Below the pieces are notes generated by a model. It worked only from the letters and a program-made list of their open reading frames with translations. It was not told the DNA's origin and did no database searches. A program made the translations under genes and the position numbers. 64,000 nucleotides of DNA from Flammeovirgaceae bacterium (GTDB lineage Bacteria > Bacteroidota > Bacteroidia > Cytophagales > Cyclobacteriaceae). This document shows positions 49,875-60,617 of this stretch, piece after piece; the stretch's first letter is position 1; every line of letters starts with the position of its first letter. The DNA is taken from positions 62,001-126,000 of the forward strand of contig JADJMA010000004.1 of NCBI GenBank assembly GCA_016709845.1, read 5' to 3'.

Positions 49875-52568
49875 ATGGCAGAAGAAAAGACGATACGGCT
49901 TGGGCAGGCATCTCGCAAACTCAATGTGGGCCATAATACTATTTTGGATTTTTTGGCGGGAAAGGGTTTTGATGTAGAGAATAATCCTAACGCCAAGCTT
50001 ACTTCCGAGCAGTTTGCCATGCTTTCGAAGGAGTATGCCTCATCCGCTTCAGAAAAGGCGGAAGCATCCGGACTAACGATAGGAGTAAAGCACATTGAGG
50101 TTACCCCGGTTAAACAGGAACCCGAAGTTCTGCGCAAGAAGAAAGATGAGGAAGAAAACGTACTTATTAAAAATCTGGGGTCGAAGGATATTGTAAAACC
50201 TAAAGAGGAACCTAAGCCAGAAAAAGTTGAACTGGAAAAACCTAAACTGGAAGGGTTTAAAGTGGTTGGTAAGATTGATCTGGAGAAGAAAAAAACCAAA
50301 AAGGAAGTAGCTGCTGAAATCAAACAATCCGAAAAGGAAACAGAAAAAGAAGTAGCAAAAGAAGTAGCGAAAGAGATAATAAAAGAAACTCCGGTTGAAA
50401 AACCTGTAGAGCAAGAGTTGGAACTTATTAAAGCAAGGGCTGGCAGACTGCAGGGGTTGAAAGTAGTTGATAAGATTCAGTTACCTGCGGAAAAGAAAAA
50501 AGAGCAGCCTGTTGCATCGTCCGACCTTAGTAAAACTTCGGGCCAAAAGCGGCCGCGCAAAAGATTACCTAGTGCTAATGAAGGAAATCGTGGCCCAGGC
50601 CCCGGACATCGTTCACAGCCTCCGAGACCGTTTGTACCTCGTCCGCAAAAGGCAGAGCCAACCGATAAAGAAATTCAAGATCAGATTCGGGCAACACTGG
50701 CCAAGTTAAGTGGCAACACTAAAAAAACTTCCGGAGCCAAGTATCGCAAAGAAAAACGTCAGGCCATTTCAGACGCTGAAGAAGAGCGCTTGTTGCAAGA
50801 GCAGGAATCATCCAAAACATTGAAGGTAACAGAATTCATTTCTGCCAACGATCTGGCTTCTATGATGAACGTTTCTGTTAACGAAGTTATCTCTACCTGT
50901 ATGGGTTTAGGTATGTTCGTTTCCATTAATCAACGCCTGGATGCAGAAGCCATTACAGTAATTGCCGATGAGTTTGGGTATGATATTCAGTTTACCTCCT
51001 CCACAGAAGAAGAGCAGCTAGAGGAACAAGAAGAAGAAGCAGAAGCCGATCTGAAAGAACGCGCTCCCATCGTTACCATTATGGGTCACGTAGATCATGG
51101 TAAAACTTCCTTACTGGATTATATCCGTAAGACAAAAGTTACAGACTCGGAAGCTGGTGGTATTACCCAGCATATTGGGGCCTACGATGTAACTACCAAG
51201 AACGGAAATAAAATTGCCTTTCTGGATACTCCAGGCCACGAAGCCTTTACCGCTATGCGTGCACGGGGGGCAAAACTTACCGACATCGCAATTATTGTGG
51301 TAGCAGCCGATGATGATGTAATGCCTCAAACCAAAGAAGCAATTAATCATGCACAGGTAGCCGGGGTTCCAATCATTATTGCTATTAACAAAATAGATAA
51401 GCCCGGGGCTAATCCTGAAAAAGTAAAAGATTCACTTTCCAAAATCAATATCTTGGTTGAGGATTGGGGTGGAAAATATCAGTGTCAGGCAATCTCTGCC
51501 AAGAACGGTCAGGGAATTGATGAGCTTTTGGAGAAGGTTCTATTGGAGTCTGAAATTTTAAATCTAAAAGCCAATCCTGATAAAGCAGCTATTGGTTCCA
51601 TTATAGAAGCATCTTTGGATAAAGGCCGTGGCTATGTTACTACGTTAATGGTGCAAGCAGGCACACTGAAAGTGGGTGATATTATGGTGGCTGGTTCCAA
51701 TCATGGTCGTGTTAAAGCCATGTTTGATGATACCGGTAGTCGTGTAAACGAAGCAGGGCCATCCACACCAGTGCAAGTATTAGGTTTAGATGGAGCACCA
51801 CAAGCCGGTGAGAAATTTCAGGTGATGGAGAGTGATCGCGAAGCCAGAGAGTTGGCAAATAAACGCAGTCAAATTTTGCGTGAGCAGAGCATCCGTACCA
51901 AAAAACATATTACCCTTGACGAAATTGGAAGACGTTTAGCAATAGGTTCGTTCAAACAATTAAACGTGATTGTGAAAGGGGATGTGGACGGATCGGTAGA
52001 AGCCTTGTCTGACTCCTTGTTAAAACTTTCTACTCAGAAAGTAGAAGTAAGTATAATTCACAAAGGTGTTGGTCAAATTTCTGAGTCCGATGTATTGTTA
52101 GCGTCTGCCTCCGATGCCATTATTATAGGCTTCCAGGTAAGACCATCTCCATCGGCCCGTAGGCTTGCCGACAACGAAGAAATTGAAATCCGTCTTTACT
52201 CCATCATTTACGATGCCATCGATGAAATCAAGGCTGCCATGGAAGGTATGCTTGAGAAAGAGATGGAAGAGGTTATCGTGGGTAATGCCGAGGTTCGCGA
52301 TGTATTCAAGATTTCAAAAGTAGGAACCGTGGCAGGAAGTATGGTGACCGATGGCTATGTAAAACGTAACAATCCAATCCGATTAATTCGTGATGGTATT
52401 GTGGTTTACTCTGGGGAGATGACTGCTTTAAAGAGATTTAAAGACGATGCCTCGGAAGTGAAAGCCGGCTTTGATTGCGGTATCAGCATAAAGAATTTTG
52501 CTGACATTAATGTGGGCGATGTGATTGAAAGCTACGAAACCCGCGAAGTGAAGAAAGCAAAAGCCTAA
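49875..52568 (+). CDS. infB: Translation initiation factor IF-2
   Basis: Intact, 897 residues from MAEEKTIRLGQASRKLNVGH. An IF2-type N-terminal helix-turn domain precedes a long Lys/Glu/Pro-rich linker (residues about 70-280). The GTPase domain follows with GHVDHGKTSLLDYIR, DTPGHEAFTAM and NKIDKP, then the beta-barrel and C-terminal domains (RDVFKISKVGTVAGSMVTDG). It delivers fMet-tRNA to the 30S subunit. Last gene of the operon; a bidirectional terminator follows. Confidence 0.98.
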   Translation: MAEEKTIRLGQASRKLNVGHNTILDFLAGKGFDVENNPNAKLTSEQFAMLSKEYASSASEKAEASGLTIGVKHIEVTPVKQEPEVLRKKKDEEENVLIKNLGSKDIVKPKEEPKPEKVELEKPKLEGFKVVGKIDLEKKKTKKEVAAEIKQSEKETEKEVAKEVAKEIIKETPVEKPVEQELELIKARAGRLQGLKVVDKIQLPAEKKKEQPVASSDLSKTSGQKRPRKRLPSANEGNRGPGPGHRSQPPRPFVPRPQKAEPTDKEIQDQIRATLAKLSGNTKKTSGAKYRKEKRQAISDAEEERLLQEQESSKTLKVTEFISANDLASMMNVSVNEVISTCMGLGMFVSINQRLDAEAITVIADEFGYDIQFTSSTEEEQLEEQEEEAEADLKERAPIVTIMGHVDHGKTSLLDYIRKTKVTDSEAGGITQHIGAYDVTTKNGNKIAFLDTPGHEAFTAMRARGAKLTDIAIIVVAADDDVMPQTKEAINHAQVAGVPIIIAINKIDKPGANPEKVKDSLSKINILVEDWGGKYQCQAISAKNGQGIDELLEKVLLESEILNLKANPDKAAIGSIIEASLDKGRGYVTTLMVQAGTLKVGDIMVAGSNHGRVKAMFDDTGSRVNEAGPSTPVQVLGLDGAPQAGEKFQVMESDREARELANKRSQILREQSIRTKKHITLDEIGRRLAIGSFKQLNVIVKGDVDGSVEALSDSLLKLSTQKVEVSIIHKGVGQISESDVLLASASDAIIIGFQVRPSPSARRLADNEEIEIRLYSIIYDAIDEIKAAMEGMLEKEMEEVIVGNAEVRDVFKISKVGTVAGSMVTDGYVKRNNPIRLIRDGIVVYSGEMTALKRFKDDASEVKAGFDCGISIKNFADINVGDVIESYETREVKKAKA

Positions 52569-52595
52569 TCGACTAAGCAAAAGCGATTACAAATA

Positions 52596-52630
52596 AAAAG
52601 GCCTGACCGAAATTTTCGATCAGGCCTTTT
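52596..52630. terminator. Bidirectional terminator after infB
   Basis: AAAAGGCCTGA (52597-52607) and TCAGGCCTTTT (52620-52630) form a stem with A- and T-runs on both sides. It serves infB and the convergent lemA. Confidence 0.88.
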
Positions 52631-52645
52631 CTATGGTTGAGATTT

Positions 52646-53236
52646 TTACTTATCAAATGCGTCTTGTACGCTTGGGGCATTCTCTGAACCAGCGGCCGCC
52701 TCAAATCCTTTCTTCGCGCTGAAGTCTTCACCCCCACCAAACATGTTTAGGGCCATCCGCTTAAAGTAACCCCGTACATAGCTGTTATATTCCTTTACGG
52801 TTTCGTTATAACGTTGACGGGCCACATTAATCCGGTTCTCCGTTCCCTCCAATTGGGATTGAAGTTCTTGAAAATTTTCTGTGGATCTGATCTGTGGATA
52901 AGCCTCAAAAGCTAAGTTAATGGCTGTATTAATTTTTCTACCGGCAATCTCCAAATCCTCTGGAGTTTTCGCTCCTACAATTCCAGCTCGAGCCTGAGTA
53001 ACAGCTGTTAAAATTCCTCTTTCATTCTCTGCGGCTTCCTTTACAGTAGCTACCAAATTAGGAATTAAATCGGCCCTGCGCTGGTAAGTTGCCTGCACAT
53101 TGCTAAATGCTTCATTTACATTTTCCTGAGATTTTATCGCGCTGTCATACACACCCGTTCCCCACATAAAAAAGCCACCCACAAACACTACGATAATTCC
53201 AACGATTACTAAAGTTGTGATTAATCCTTTGCTCAT
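52646..53236 (-). CDS. lemA: LemA family protein
   Basis: Intact, 196 residues. One N-terminal membrane helix (GLITTLVIVGIIVVFVGGFF) is followed by the helical LemA core: NVNEAFSNVQATYQRRADLI, PNLVATVKEAAENERGIL, TENRINVARQRYNETVKEYN. Family role is poorly defined; it tends to act with membrane-remodelling or stress proteins. A TAGCTTTG -7-like element is present at 53258-53265 on the minus strand. Confidence 0.93.
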   Translation of the reverse strand: MSKGLITTLVIVGIIVVFVGGFFMWGTGVYDSAIKSQENVNEAFSNVQATYQRRADLIPNLVATVKEAAENERGILTAVTQARAGIVGAKTPEDLEIAGRKINTAINLAFEAYPQIRSTENFQELQSQLEGTENRINVARQRYNETVKEYNSYVRGYFKRMALNMFGGGEDFSAKKGFEAAAGSENAPSVQDAFDK

Positions 53237-53458
53237 ATTTTAATTTTATTTTGGCTGCAAAGCTACGTATTTACGAGCAATTGTATCAATCGGGTAAACT
53301 GACATCCACCTTTGTAATATAATTACCCTTAAAAAACAACGATTAAAATTAGCCCCAATAGTGTATAAAATGGACATAATAAACCCCTGTAAACATATCG
53401 GGGAAGAAAAAATGGAGGCGGTTACATTACCTCTTTCCCCATAACCCTCTTATCTAAT

Positions 53459-54454
53459 TTAAGAGACTAAGCTTTTCTCCATCAAAAATTCGGCAATCTG
53501 TACCGCGTTTGTGGCTGCCCCTTTTCTCAAATTATCTGAAACCACCCACATGTTTAAGGTATTAGGTTGAGACTCATCTCTACGGAGGCGGCCTACAAAA
53601 ACCTCGTCTTTACCATGTGAATTTATCGGCATTGGGTAGACATTGTTTTTAACATCATCTTCTACAATTACGCCCGGAGTGTTTTCAAGAATAGAACGCA
53701 CTTCGTGTAAATCGTAATCAGCGTGGAACTCAACATTCACTGCTTCGGAGTGTCCACCCATGGTTGGGATGCGTACGGTTGTTGCTGTTAACCCAATGGT
53801 TTGATCTCCCAATATTTTACGGGTTTCATTCACCATCTTCATTTCCTCTTTGGTGTAACCGTTATCTAAAAATGAATCGATGTGCGGCAATACATTCATA
53901 TCAATCTTATGAGGATACACTTTCATGCCGCCTTTAATTCCCTGGCGTTCCTCCATCATTTGTTGTACGGCATCCTTTCCTGTGCCGGTTACCGATTGAT
54001 ACGTTGAAACAACAATACGCTTTATTTTATACTTAGTATGTAAAGGAGCCAACGCCATCACCATTTGTATGGTAGAACAATTTGGGTTGGCAATAATTAA
54101 ATCATTGTTGCCTAACTCATGCCCGTTGATTTCTGGTACAATTAGTTTTTTAGTAGGGTCCATCCGCCATGCAGAGGAGTTATCAATTACTGTTGTTCCT
54201 TTTGCAGCGAACTTAGGCGCCCAATCAAGAGAGGTTCCTCCACCAGCTGAGAAGATGGCCACATCGGGAGCCAATGCAACGGCTTCGTCCATACCAATAA
54301 TGGTGTATTCCTTACCCTTAAACTTTATTTTCTGCCCAACCGATTTGGCTGAGGCAACTAAATACAATTCATCAAATGATACTGCGCGCTCTTCCAGCAC
54401 TTTTAAAACTTCCTGGCCAACCAGGCCGGTTGATCCAACTACCGCTAATCTCAT
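53459..54454 (-). CDS. asd: Aspartate-semialdehyde dehydrogenase
   Basis: Intact, 331 residues from MRLAVVGSTGLVGQEVLKVL. Reduces aspartyl phosphate to the semialdehyde, the branch point to lysine, threonine and methionine. NADP motif GSTGLVGQ, GGGTSLDWAPKFAAKG, catalytic Cys in IANPNCSTIQ, and the catalytic His in RIPTMGGHSEAVNVEF. The longer frame from 54484 adds ten residues unlike the family. TATGTTTG on the minus strand at 54485-54478 is a plausible -7 element. Confidence 0.96.
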   Translation of the reverse strand: MRLAVVGSTGLVGQEVLKVLEERAVSFDELYLVASAKSVGQKIKFKGKEYTIIGMDEAVALAPDVAIFSAGGGTSLDWAPKFAAKGTTVIDNSSAWRMDPTKKLIVPEINGHELGNNDLIIANPNCSTIQMVMALAPLHTKYKIKRIVVSTYQSVTGTGKDAVQQMMEERQGIKGGMKVYPHKIDMNVLPHIDSFLDNGYTKEEMKMVNETRKILGDQTIGLTATTVRIPTMGGHSEAVNVEFHADYDLHEVRSILENTPGVIVEDDVKNNVYPMPINSHGKDEVFVGRLRRDESQPNTLNMWVVSDNLRKGAATNAVQIAEFLMEKSLVS

Positions 54455-54502
54455 TTTATTGTTATTTTTAAAGAGTGCAAACATAGTTATTCAGCGCAAG
54501 GG

Positions 54503-57083
54503 ATGAAAAAAATATTCATCATAGTGTCTATGCTTTTTCCAGCACTCGCTTGTGTTGCTCAGGTGACCGATGATTTTCGGATGGCGACCTAACGAACAAT
54601 CCCGTGTGGACACCCGATGCAGGCGCTAACTGGACAATTGACAATGCCCGGCTACGCTCCAATTCATCGACTACCAATAGTTCGTTTTTCATTACAACGC
54701 CATCGACCAAAGCGCTTAATGCCCAATGGGAGTTTTGGATGAATTTGCAGTTCAACACTTCCAGCACTAACTATGTGGATGTCTATCTTACTTCCGATCA
54801 ATCCAATTTATTAAGCGCCACAAACAGCGGGTACTTTGTGCGAATTGGTGGAACTCCTGATGAGGTAAGTCTTTATAAAATGATTTCCGGCACACCAACA
54901 TTGCTTATAAACGGAGTGGATGGTATTACCAACAGTACCAATAACACACTTCGAATAAAAGTAATCCGCGAAGGCGATTTATGGACGTTGGAACGAGATG
55001 CTTTGGGTGGAACTAATTATTTTCTGGAAGGATCTGTAATTGACAACTCTTTTAACAGCAACAACTTTTTTGGAATCCGCATTCAACAGTCTACCGCTGA
55101 TTTTTTCAATCGCCATTTCTTTGACACCATTTATGCCGGTGAAATTATTCTGGATACAGAAGCTCCAATCCTTCAACAACTTCAGGTCACCGCAATCAAT
55201 CAGCTTACACTCACATTTAATGAGAAAGTAACTGCGGTATCTGCTCAAAACACCTTGCATTATACTGCTTCCAATGGATTTGGAAATCCGGCTAGCGCTC
55301 AACTGCAAGCCGATGAAAAAACGGTGCTGCTTACCTATTCACAAAACTTCATCAACGGAGTCACGAATCAGCTTACCCTAAGTGGCGTGAGTGACCTCTT
55401 CGGAAATAGTATAACTTCATTTTTACAATCATTCCTATTTTTTCAACCCTTGCCCATTCAGTACAAGGAAATTATTATCATGGAAATTTTTGCCGATCCA
55501 TTGCCCCAGGTTGGATTACCAAATGCAGAGTTCATCGAACTCTTTAACCGAGGCAACAACCCGGTCAATCTTGCAGAATTAAAATTATCTGACGGAAGTT
55601 CCATTTCAGCACTTGCCTATAACATTCTTTTGCCGGGTGAGTACCGAATTATTACGGCAACTGGTAATGTTTCCAGTTTCACTTCCTTTGGCCAAACCGT
55701 GGCTGCATCAAATTTTCCCACACTCAATAACACTGGAGAGGCGCTGACCTTGAAAACCAATACAGGACAATTAGTTGATTCGGTTAATTATAACACTGAT
55801 TGGTATCGGGATGACGACAAACTGGAGGGCGGCTGGACTCTGGAGATGATTGACCCAAATAATATCTGTGGTGAAGAAAATAATTGGAGTTCCTCGGAAA
55901 ATCCCGCAGGAGGTACCCCCGGTAAAATCAATTCTGTAAATGCAAACAAACCAGATCTTACAGGTCCACGTTTGCTATCTGCAGCCATTATAAATCCAAG
56001 TGAAATAGTTTTAACCTTTGATGAAACGCTTGAGAAATCTCTTTCTGTAAATTCCTTTTCAATCTCTCCTACCGCTTTGATTACAAGCCTATCTTTTGCA
56101 TCCATTTCCTTACGGGAGATAAAATTGAAACTCAATGAAAGTCTTGCAGAGCGGCAGCTTTATACTATTACGATTAGCAACTTGTTTGACTGTGCTGGAA
56201 ATGCTATACAGGAAAACTATAATCACTTTACGTTTGCTTTACCCGAAGTGGGTGAGATGGGAGATCTCGTTATAAACGAAATTCTTTTCAATCCTTACCC
56301 CGGTAGCGTTGATTTTGTTGAAATCTTTAATGTGTCCGGAAAATTTATCAATCTAAAGAACTGGTTGTTCGCGAACCAAGACGGTAATTCAATTATCAAT
56401 AAAAAAGTAATAACCACCTACGATCTAATTATTGCTCCCAAAACTTATCTGGTATTTACTTCCAACACAAAAGCGGTGATCGGTCTTTATCCAGGTTCTA
56501 TAGAAACAAATTTTTTTCAAACTACCCTTCCTTCTATGAATGACGATGAGGGGTCTATTGTTCTTTTACAGGAAAGCCAAGAGGGGTTGATGCTTTTTCT
56601 TACAGTGACAAATTTCATAATCCCTTGCTAAAAGATGATGAAGGAGTATCGTTGGAAAGAATTGCTTTTTTGGAGCCAACGCAAAACCCTAATAACTGGC
56701 GATCCGCGAATGCCTCAGTAGGATTTGCTACCCCCGGCTATCTCAACTCAAATACCAGGCCCGACACGAATGATGGAAGTTCTGTTGTGATTGTTCCCGA
56801 AATATTTTCGCCTAACCGGCCCGGTCAGGATTTTGCTCAAATCAATTTCCAGTTCGATCAAAGTGGGTATGTTGCCAATGTAAGCATTGCCGATCAGCAA
56901 GGTCGGGTGATTAAAAGGTTAGCAAACAATGAAACTCTCGGTTACCAAGGTTTCTATCGGTGGGATGGCGATCGCGATGACGGAAGTAAAGCCCGAATTG
57001 GATACTATTTTGTTTGGTTCGAAATATATGCTCTTGATGGAACCGTTAAGACCTATCGGAAGCGGGTGGTTATTGGAGGATAA
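54503..57083 (+). CDS. Large secreted protein with two lamin-tail domains (two frameshifts)
   Basis: Signal peptide MKKIFIIVSMLFPALACVAQ, then, after a break near 54590, a jelly-roll-like domain (VWTPDAGANWTIDNARLRSN), two Ig-like repeats (APILQQLQVTAINQLTLTFN and GPRLLSAAIINPSEIVLTFD) alternating with two lamin-tail domains (IIIMEIFADPLPQVGLPNAE, LVINEILFNPYPGSVDFVEI). A break near 56580 precedes the C-terminal FlgD-like/gliding-type domain (VSIADQQGRVIKRLANNETL, YRWDGDRDDGSKARIGYYF). Such proteins are exported and surface- or biofilm-associated; a type IX secretion route is possible from the C-terminal domain. Confidence 0.85.
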
Positions 57084-57297
57084 TTTATGCTAGGGATTGT
57101 TTTACAACTCATCGTTTCGGCTGGTTATTGTGGTTCGTTGAAATTTATAGGTTAATTAACTGGACTTATAGATTTCTCGCAGAATACACGGAAGCTATAG
57201 AATAAATTATAACACTTTTCGGTGAATTAAGTGCCTTCCATGAGCCAACCCTTCCTCTCTATTTCACAACACCAGTTAATTAATGAACCTCTTATTT

Positions 57298-57326
57298 TTT
57301 GTTTCAGCCCTTTGCCCGTATTTTTG
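57298..57326 (+). promoter_or_regulatory. Promoter of the DksA-like gene
   Basis: TTTG (57298-57301), 17 bases, TATTTTTG (57319-57326); the ATG follows 37 bases later. The rest of the 57084-57297 gap shows nothing recognisable. Confidence 0.55.
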
Positions 57327-57363
57327 CACATCTTTTTAAAACCCTTAAAAAAGCATCGTTTTT

Positions 57364-58143
57364 ATGGCCAAATCAAAGAAAAAATCAGCCAAGCCAGCTA
57401 AAAAAGCTGTCGCTAAGTCCAAACCAGCTGCTAAGGCAAAGAAAGTAGCCCCAGCTAAGGCAAAAAAGGTTAAAAAGAAAGCTGCTCCTAAGAAAGTGGT
57501 GGCTAAAAAGAAGGTGATTAAAAAAGCTGCCCCGAAAGTTGCTGTAAAGCAAAAGGTAGCTAAGAAGATTGCCAAAAAAGAAGTTAAGAAAGAAAAAGAA
57601 GTCGTGAAGCCTGTTCTTAAAAAAGCGAGCGAGCCAGCTCCAAAAAGAGAACTTCGCCCCATTGCTCCTCCTATTAAATTATCACCGTCTCAGCTTAATA
57701 TTTTTCCGATCATTAAGCAACGGCCCATAGCCCATAAGCCTGCCAAGCCGTCCACTATGTCAGACGACAAAACCCGATATAGTGAAGTAGAATTGAAAGA
57801 GTTTGAAACGCTGATTATTGGTAAACTGGATAAGGCCAAAGAAGAGTTTCGCATCTTAAAGGATACTTTGAATCGCACCAACGATGCTGGTACGGACTCA
57901 ACATCGGGTGGGAATACCAAGGTATTGGAAGATGGTGCCGAGACAGCCGAAAAAGAAAATCTTAGCCAGTTGGCAGCTCGTCAATTAAAATATATAACCA
58001 ACCTCGAAAACGCGTTGGTTCGGATTAAGAACGGTACGTATGGAATTTGTTCCGTTACCGGGAAGCTAATCCCTAGAGAGCGCTTGATTGCCGTGCCACA
58101 CACCACGCAGTCTATCGAAGCCAAAATGATGAAACAAGACTAA
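57364..58143 (+). CDS. TraR/DksA-family regulator with a histone-H1-like lysine/alanine-rich N-terminal tail
   Basis: Intact, 259 residues. Residues 1-95 are almost only Lys, Ala, Val and Pro in PAKKA/AKKVKKK-style repeats, like histone H1 C-terminal tails. Residues 96-135 are a Pro-rich linker. Residues about 135-259 are the DksA coiled coil (YSEVELKEFETLIIGKLDKA, ENLSQLAARQLKYITNLENA) and the degenerate zinc-finger region GTYGICSVTGKLIPRERLIA, which keeps one of four cysteines, as usual in this phylum. The DksA part should enter the RNA polymerase secondary channel with ppGpp; the tail probably binds DNA. Confidence 0.9.
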   Translation: MAKSKKKSAKPAKKAVAKSKPAAKAKKVAPAKAKKVKKKAAPKKVVAKKKVIKKAAPKVAVKQKVAKKIAKKEVKKEKEVVKPVLKKASEPAPKRELRPIAPPIKLSPSQLNIFPIIKQRPIAHKPAKPSTMSDDKTRYSEVELKEFETLIIGKLDKAKEEFRILKDTLNRTNDAGTDSTSGGNTKVLEDGAETAEKENLSQLAARQLKYITNLENALVRIKNGTYGICSVTGKLIPRERLIAVPHTTQSIEAKMMKQD

Positions 58144-58172
58144 CCCCGTAGCAGGTTTAAGATTTTTATTAT

Positions 58173-58739
58173 ATGGACTTTCTTCAGAACCACATCGAAG
58201 CATTAATCTTTTGTTCCCCCGCACCGGCAAAAGTGGTTGATATAAAGGCGTGCCTTTCCGAAATGTTTAATGCCGATGTGCCCGAAGAAGATATTATTGG
58301 CGCGTTGCAACGCATTGAAGAGAAATTTCAAAACGAAGAATATTCCTTTCAATTGTTTAAGACTGGTGGTGGCTATCAATTTTTAACAAAGCCCGCCTAC
58401 CAGGCTAGCATTGCTATTATGCTCAAGCAGCAGTCTAAAAAAAGACTCTCTACGTCAGCAATGGAAACGCTATCAATCATTGCTTATAAACAACCTATTT
58501 CTAAAACTGAAGTAGAAAATATTCGCGGAGTAAACTGCGACTATGCCGTTCAAAAATTATTGGATAAGGGCTTGATTGAAATTCTTGGAAAAGCCGAAAC
58601 CATTGGACGCCCCTTGTTGTATGGCACAAGCCCAAAGTTCATGGAATACTTTGGGATCAATGACATCAACGAATTGCCAACACCAAAAGACTTCACTACC
58701 GAAGTGAATACTATTGGTGAAACTCCCGAAAACCAATAA
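58173..58739 (+). CDS. scpB: Segregation and condensation protein B
   Basis: Intact, 188 residues (MDFLQNHIEALIFCSPAPAK). Two winged-helix domains: ALIFCSPAPAKVVDIKACLS and LSTSAMETLSIIAYKQPISK, then VENIRGVNCDYAVQKLLDKG and GRPLLYGTSPKFMEYFGIND. It binds the SMC-ScpA kleisin complex in chromosome segregation. scpA is not in the window. Confidence 0.95.
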   Translation: MDFLQNHIEALIFCSPAPAKVVDIKACLSEMFNADVPEEDIIGALQRIEEKFQNEEYSFQLFKTGGGYQFLTKPAYQASIAIMLKQQSKKRLSTSAMETLSIIAYKQPISKTEVENIRGVNCDYAVQKLLDKGLIEILGKAETIGRPLLYGTSPKFMEYFGINDINELPTPKDFTTEVNTIGETPENQ

Positions 58740-58848
58740 GTCATTTAGCTAAGCTATTCTTAGCTAAGGGCCTATCTACACTATATCTTTAAAAACAACC
58801 AATGCATTAGTTGATTTTGCATCAACTAAAATGTAATTAATAAATACT

Positions 58849-60557
58849 ATGGCACGTCCAAGAAAATCACCTCCCCACCAAAACATCTTTTGGTAAACGA
58901 TCCGATGCTGAGAAATCCTTTTACCATAAGAAAAAGGAGCGTCCTGAAAAAAGATTTGATTCCGAGCGTCCGCGTTCAGCTGGCAGTAAGTTTACTAGAC
59001 CAGAAGGTGGTTCTAGTTTTACCCCCAAGCCAAGATTTGAAAAGGGAGACGGGGAGGCTGGAGCAAGACCACGCTTTTCTAAACCGTTTAGCAAGGGAGA
59101 GGGGGCCGAGCGCCCATTCCGTAAATCAAGTTCTTTTGGTTCAAGAGCAGAAGGCCCTTCACGCTTTGGCAAGAAGCCTTTTCGGGAGAAGGAAAGAGGG
59201 CGACAAACCATTTGGGAAAAGAGAAGGAGGCGAGCGCCCATTCCGTAAATCAGGTTCTTTTGGCTCAAGAGCAGAAGGTCCTTCGCGCTTTGGCAAGAAG
59301 CCCTTTTCGGGAGAAGGAAAAGAGGGCGACAAACCATTTAGAAAGAGCAGTTCGTTTGGAAGATCGGAGGGTGGAACAGGATTCTCAAAAAAACCCTTTC
59401 AAAAAAGAGATGCTGGAAGTGGAGACGAAAAACCATTTCGAAGAAGCAGCGACCGGGGCGAAAGATCGGAAGGTTCTGCTAGGTTTGAGAAAAAGCCTTT
59501 TCAAAAAAGAGAATCGGAAGGTGGAGAAAAGAAACCCTTTAGAAGAAGTGACGACCGTGGTGAGCGTTCAGAAGGACCACCCCGATTTGACAAAAAAGCT
59601 TTTCAAAAAAGAGATTTTGATAAAAAAGAAGATAAGCCATTTCAAAAGCGGGAATCAAAATCGTTTGACGCAAGACCAGAAAAAACTGAGCATCCTAAAA
59701 GATCTTTTGAAGGAAATGCTGGTGAAGAAAAATCTTTTCAAAAGAGTGATAGTTACGGCTTACCCTATAAAAGAAAAGCCTTCGATAAAGTTCGCGATAT
59801 AAAATCAACCAAGCGTGCTAAAGATGAGGCCAAATCAAAGTCAGATTCTGATTTGATCAGGCTCAATAAATATATTGCCAACAGTGGTGTAGGCAGTCGT
59901 AGGGAAGCGGATGAATTAATTAAGATGGGCCTGGTGACCGTAAATGGTGAGACCATTACGGAGATGGGACATAAAGTTAAAATAACCGATGAAGTTCGGT
60001 ACGAAGGCAAGCGCCTAAAGGCAGAGAAGCCTGTTTATATTTTACTCAATAAGCCCAAAGGGTTTATCACTACCACGGATGACCCACAAGACCGCAACAC
60101 AGTAATGAATTTGGTGGCCAGTGCAGGTAATGAACGAATTTATCCGGTGGGTCGACTGGATAGAAATACAACAGGTTTGCTTTTACTGACCAACGATGGT
60201 GACTTAGCCGACAAGCTTACTCATCCTTCTTATAATGTTAAGAAGATTTATCGGGTAGAGTTAGACAAACCTTTAACAAAAAATGATTTCATCAAAATAA
60301 AGGAAGGGATTCACTTAGAAGAAGGCAAAGCGATTGTGGATGACCTTGCTGTTGTGGGTGATGACAATCAAACCATTGGCATTGAATTACACATTGGCTG
60401 GAATCGGATTGTGCGCAGAATTTTTGAATCGTTAGGTTATGAGGTTGTAAAACTTGATCGGGTAGCCTATGCCGGTCTTGACAAAAAAGATTTAAACCGA
60501 GGTCAATGGCGATTCTTAAAACCTGAAGAAATTGTAACGCTCAAGCATTTTAAATAA
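58849..60557 (+). CDS. rluB: RluB-family pseudouridine synthase with long KPF/RSEG-repeat N-terminal tail (frameshifts in the tail)
   Basis: Starts MARPRKSP at 58849; a lost base near 58875 and another near 59190 break the tail. Reconstructed, the first about 330 residues are a positively charged, low-complexity tail of repeats such as GSRAEGPSRFGKKPF, EKKPFQKRESEGGEKKPF and RSDDRGERSEGPPRF. An S4 RNA-binding domain follows (LIRLNKYIANSGVGSRREAD) and the catalytic domain with Asp in PVGRLDRNTTGLLLLTNDG, ending VRRIFESLGYEVVKLDRVAY. The enzyme makes pseudouridine in 23S rRNA (RluB position, by family). A DNA repeat of about 123 bases is visible at about 59132-59180 and 59255-59300. Confidence 0.92.
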
Positions 60558-60579
60558 TAGCTTCAATTTTGTTCTTATA

Positions 60580-60616
60580 AAGAGCGACAGATTAGATAAT
60601 CTGTCGTTCTTATTTT
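60580..60616. terminator. Bidirectional terminator after the pseudouridine synthase
   Basis: AAGAGCGACAGATTA (60580-60594) pairs with TAATCTGTCGTTCTT (60598-60612) with one G-T pair, followed by TATTTTTTT. It separates the gene from the convergent FtsX permease. Confidence 0.85.
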
Positions 60617-60617
60617 T

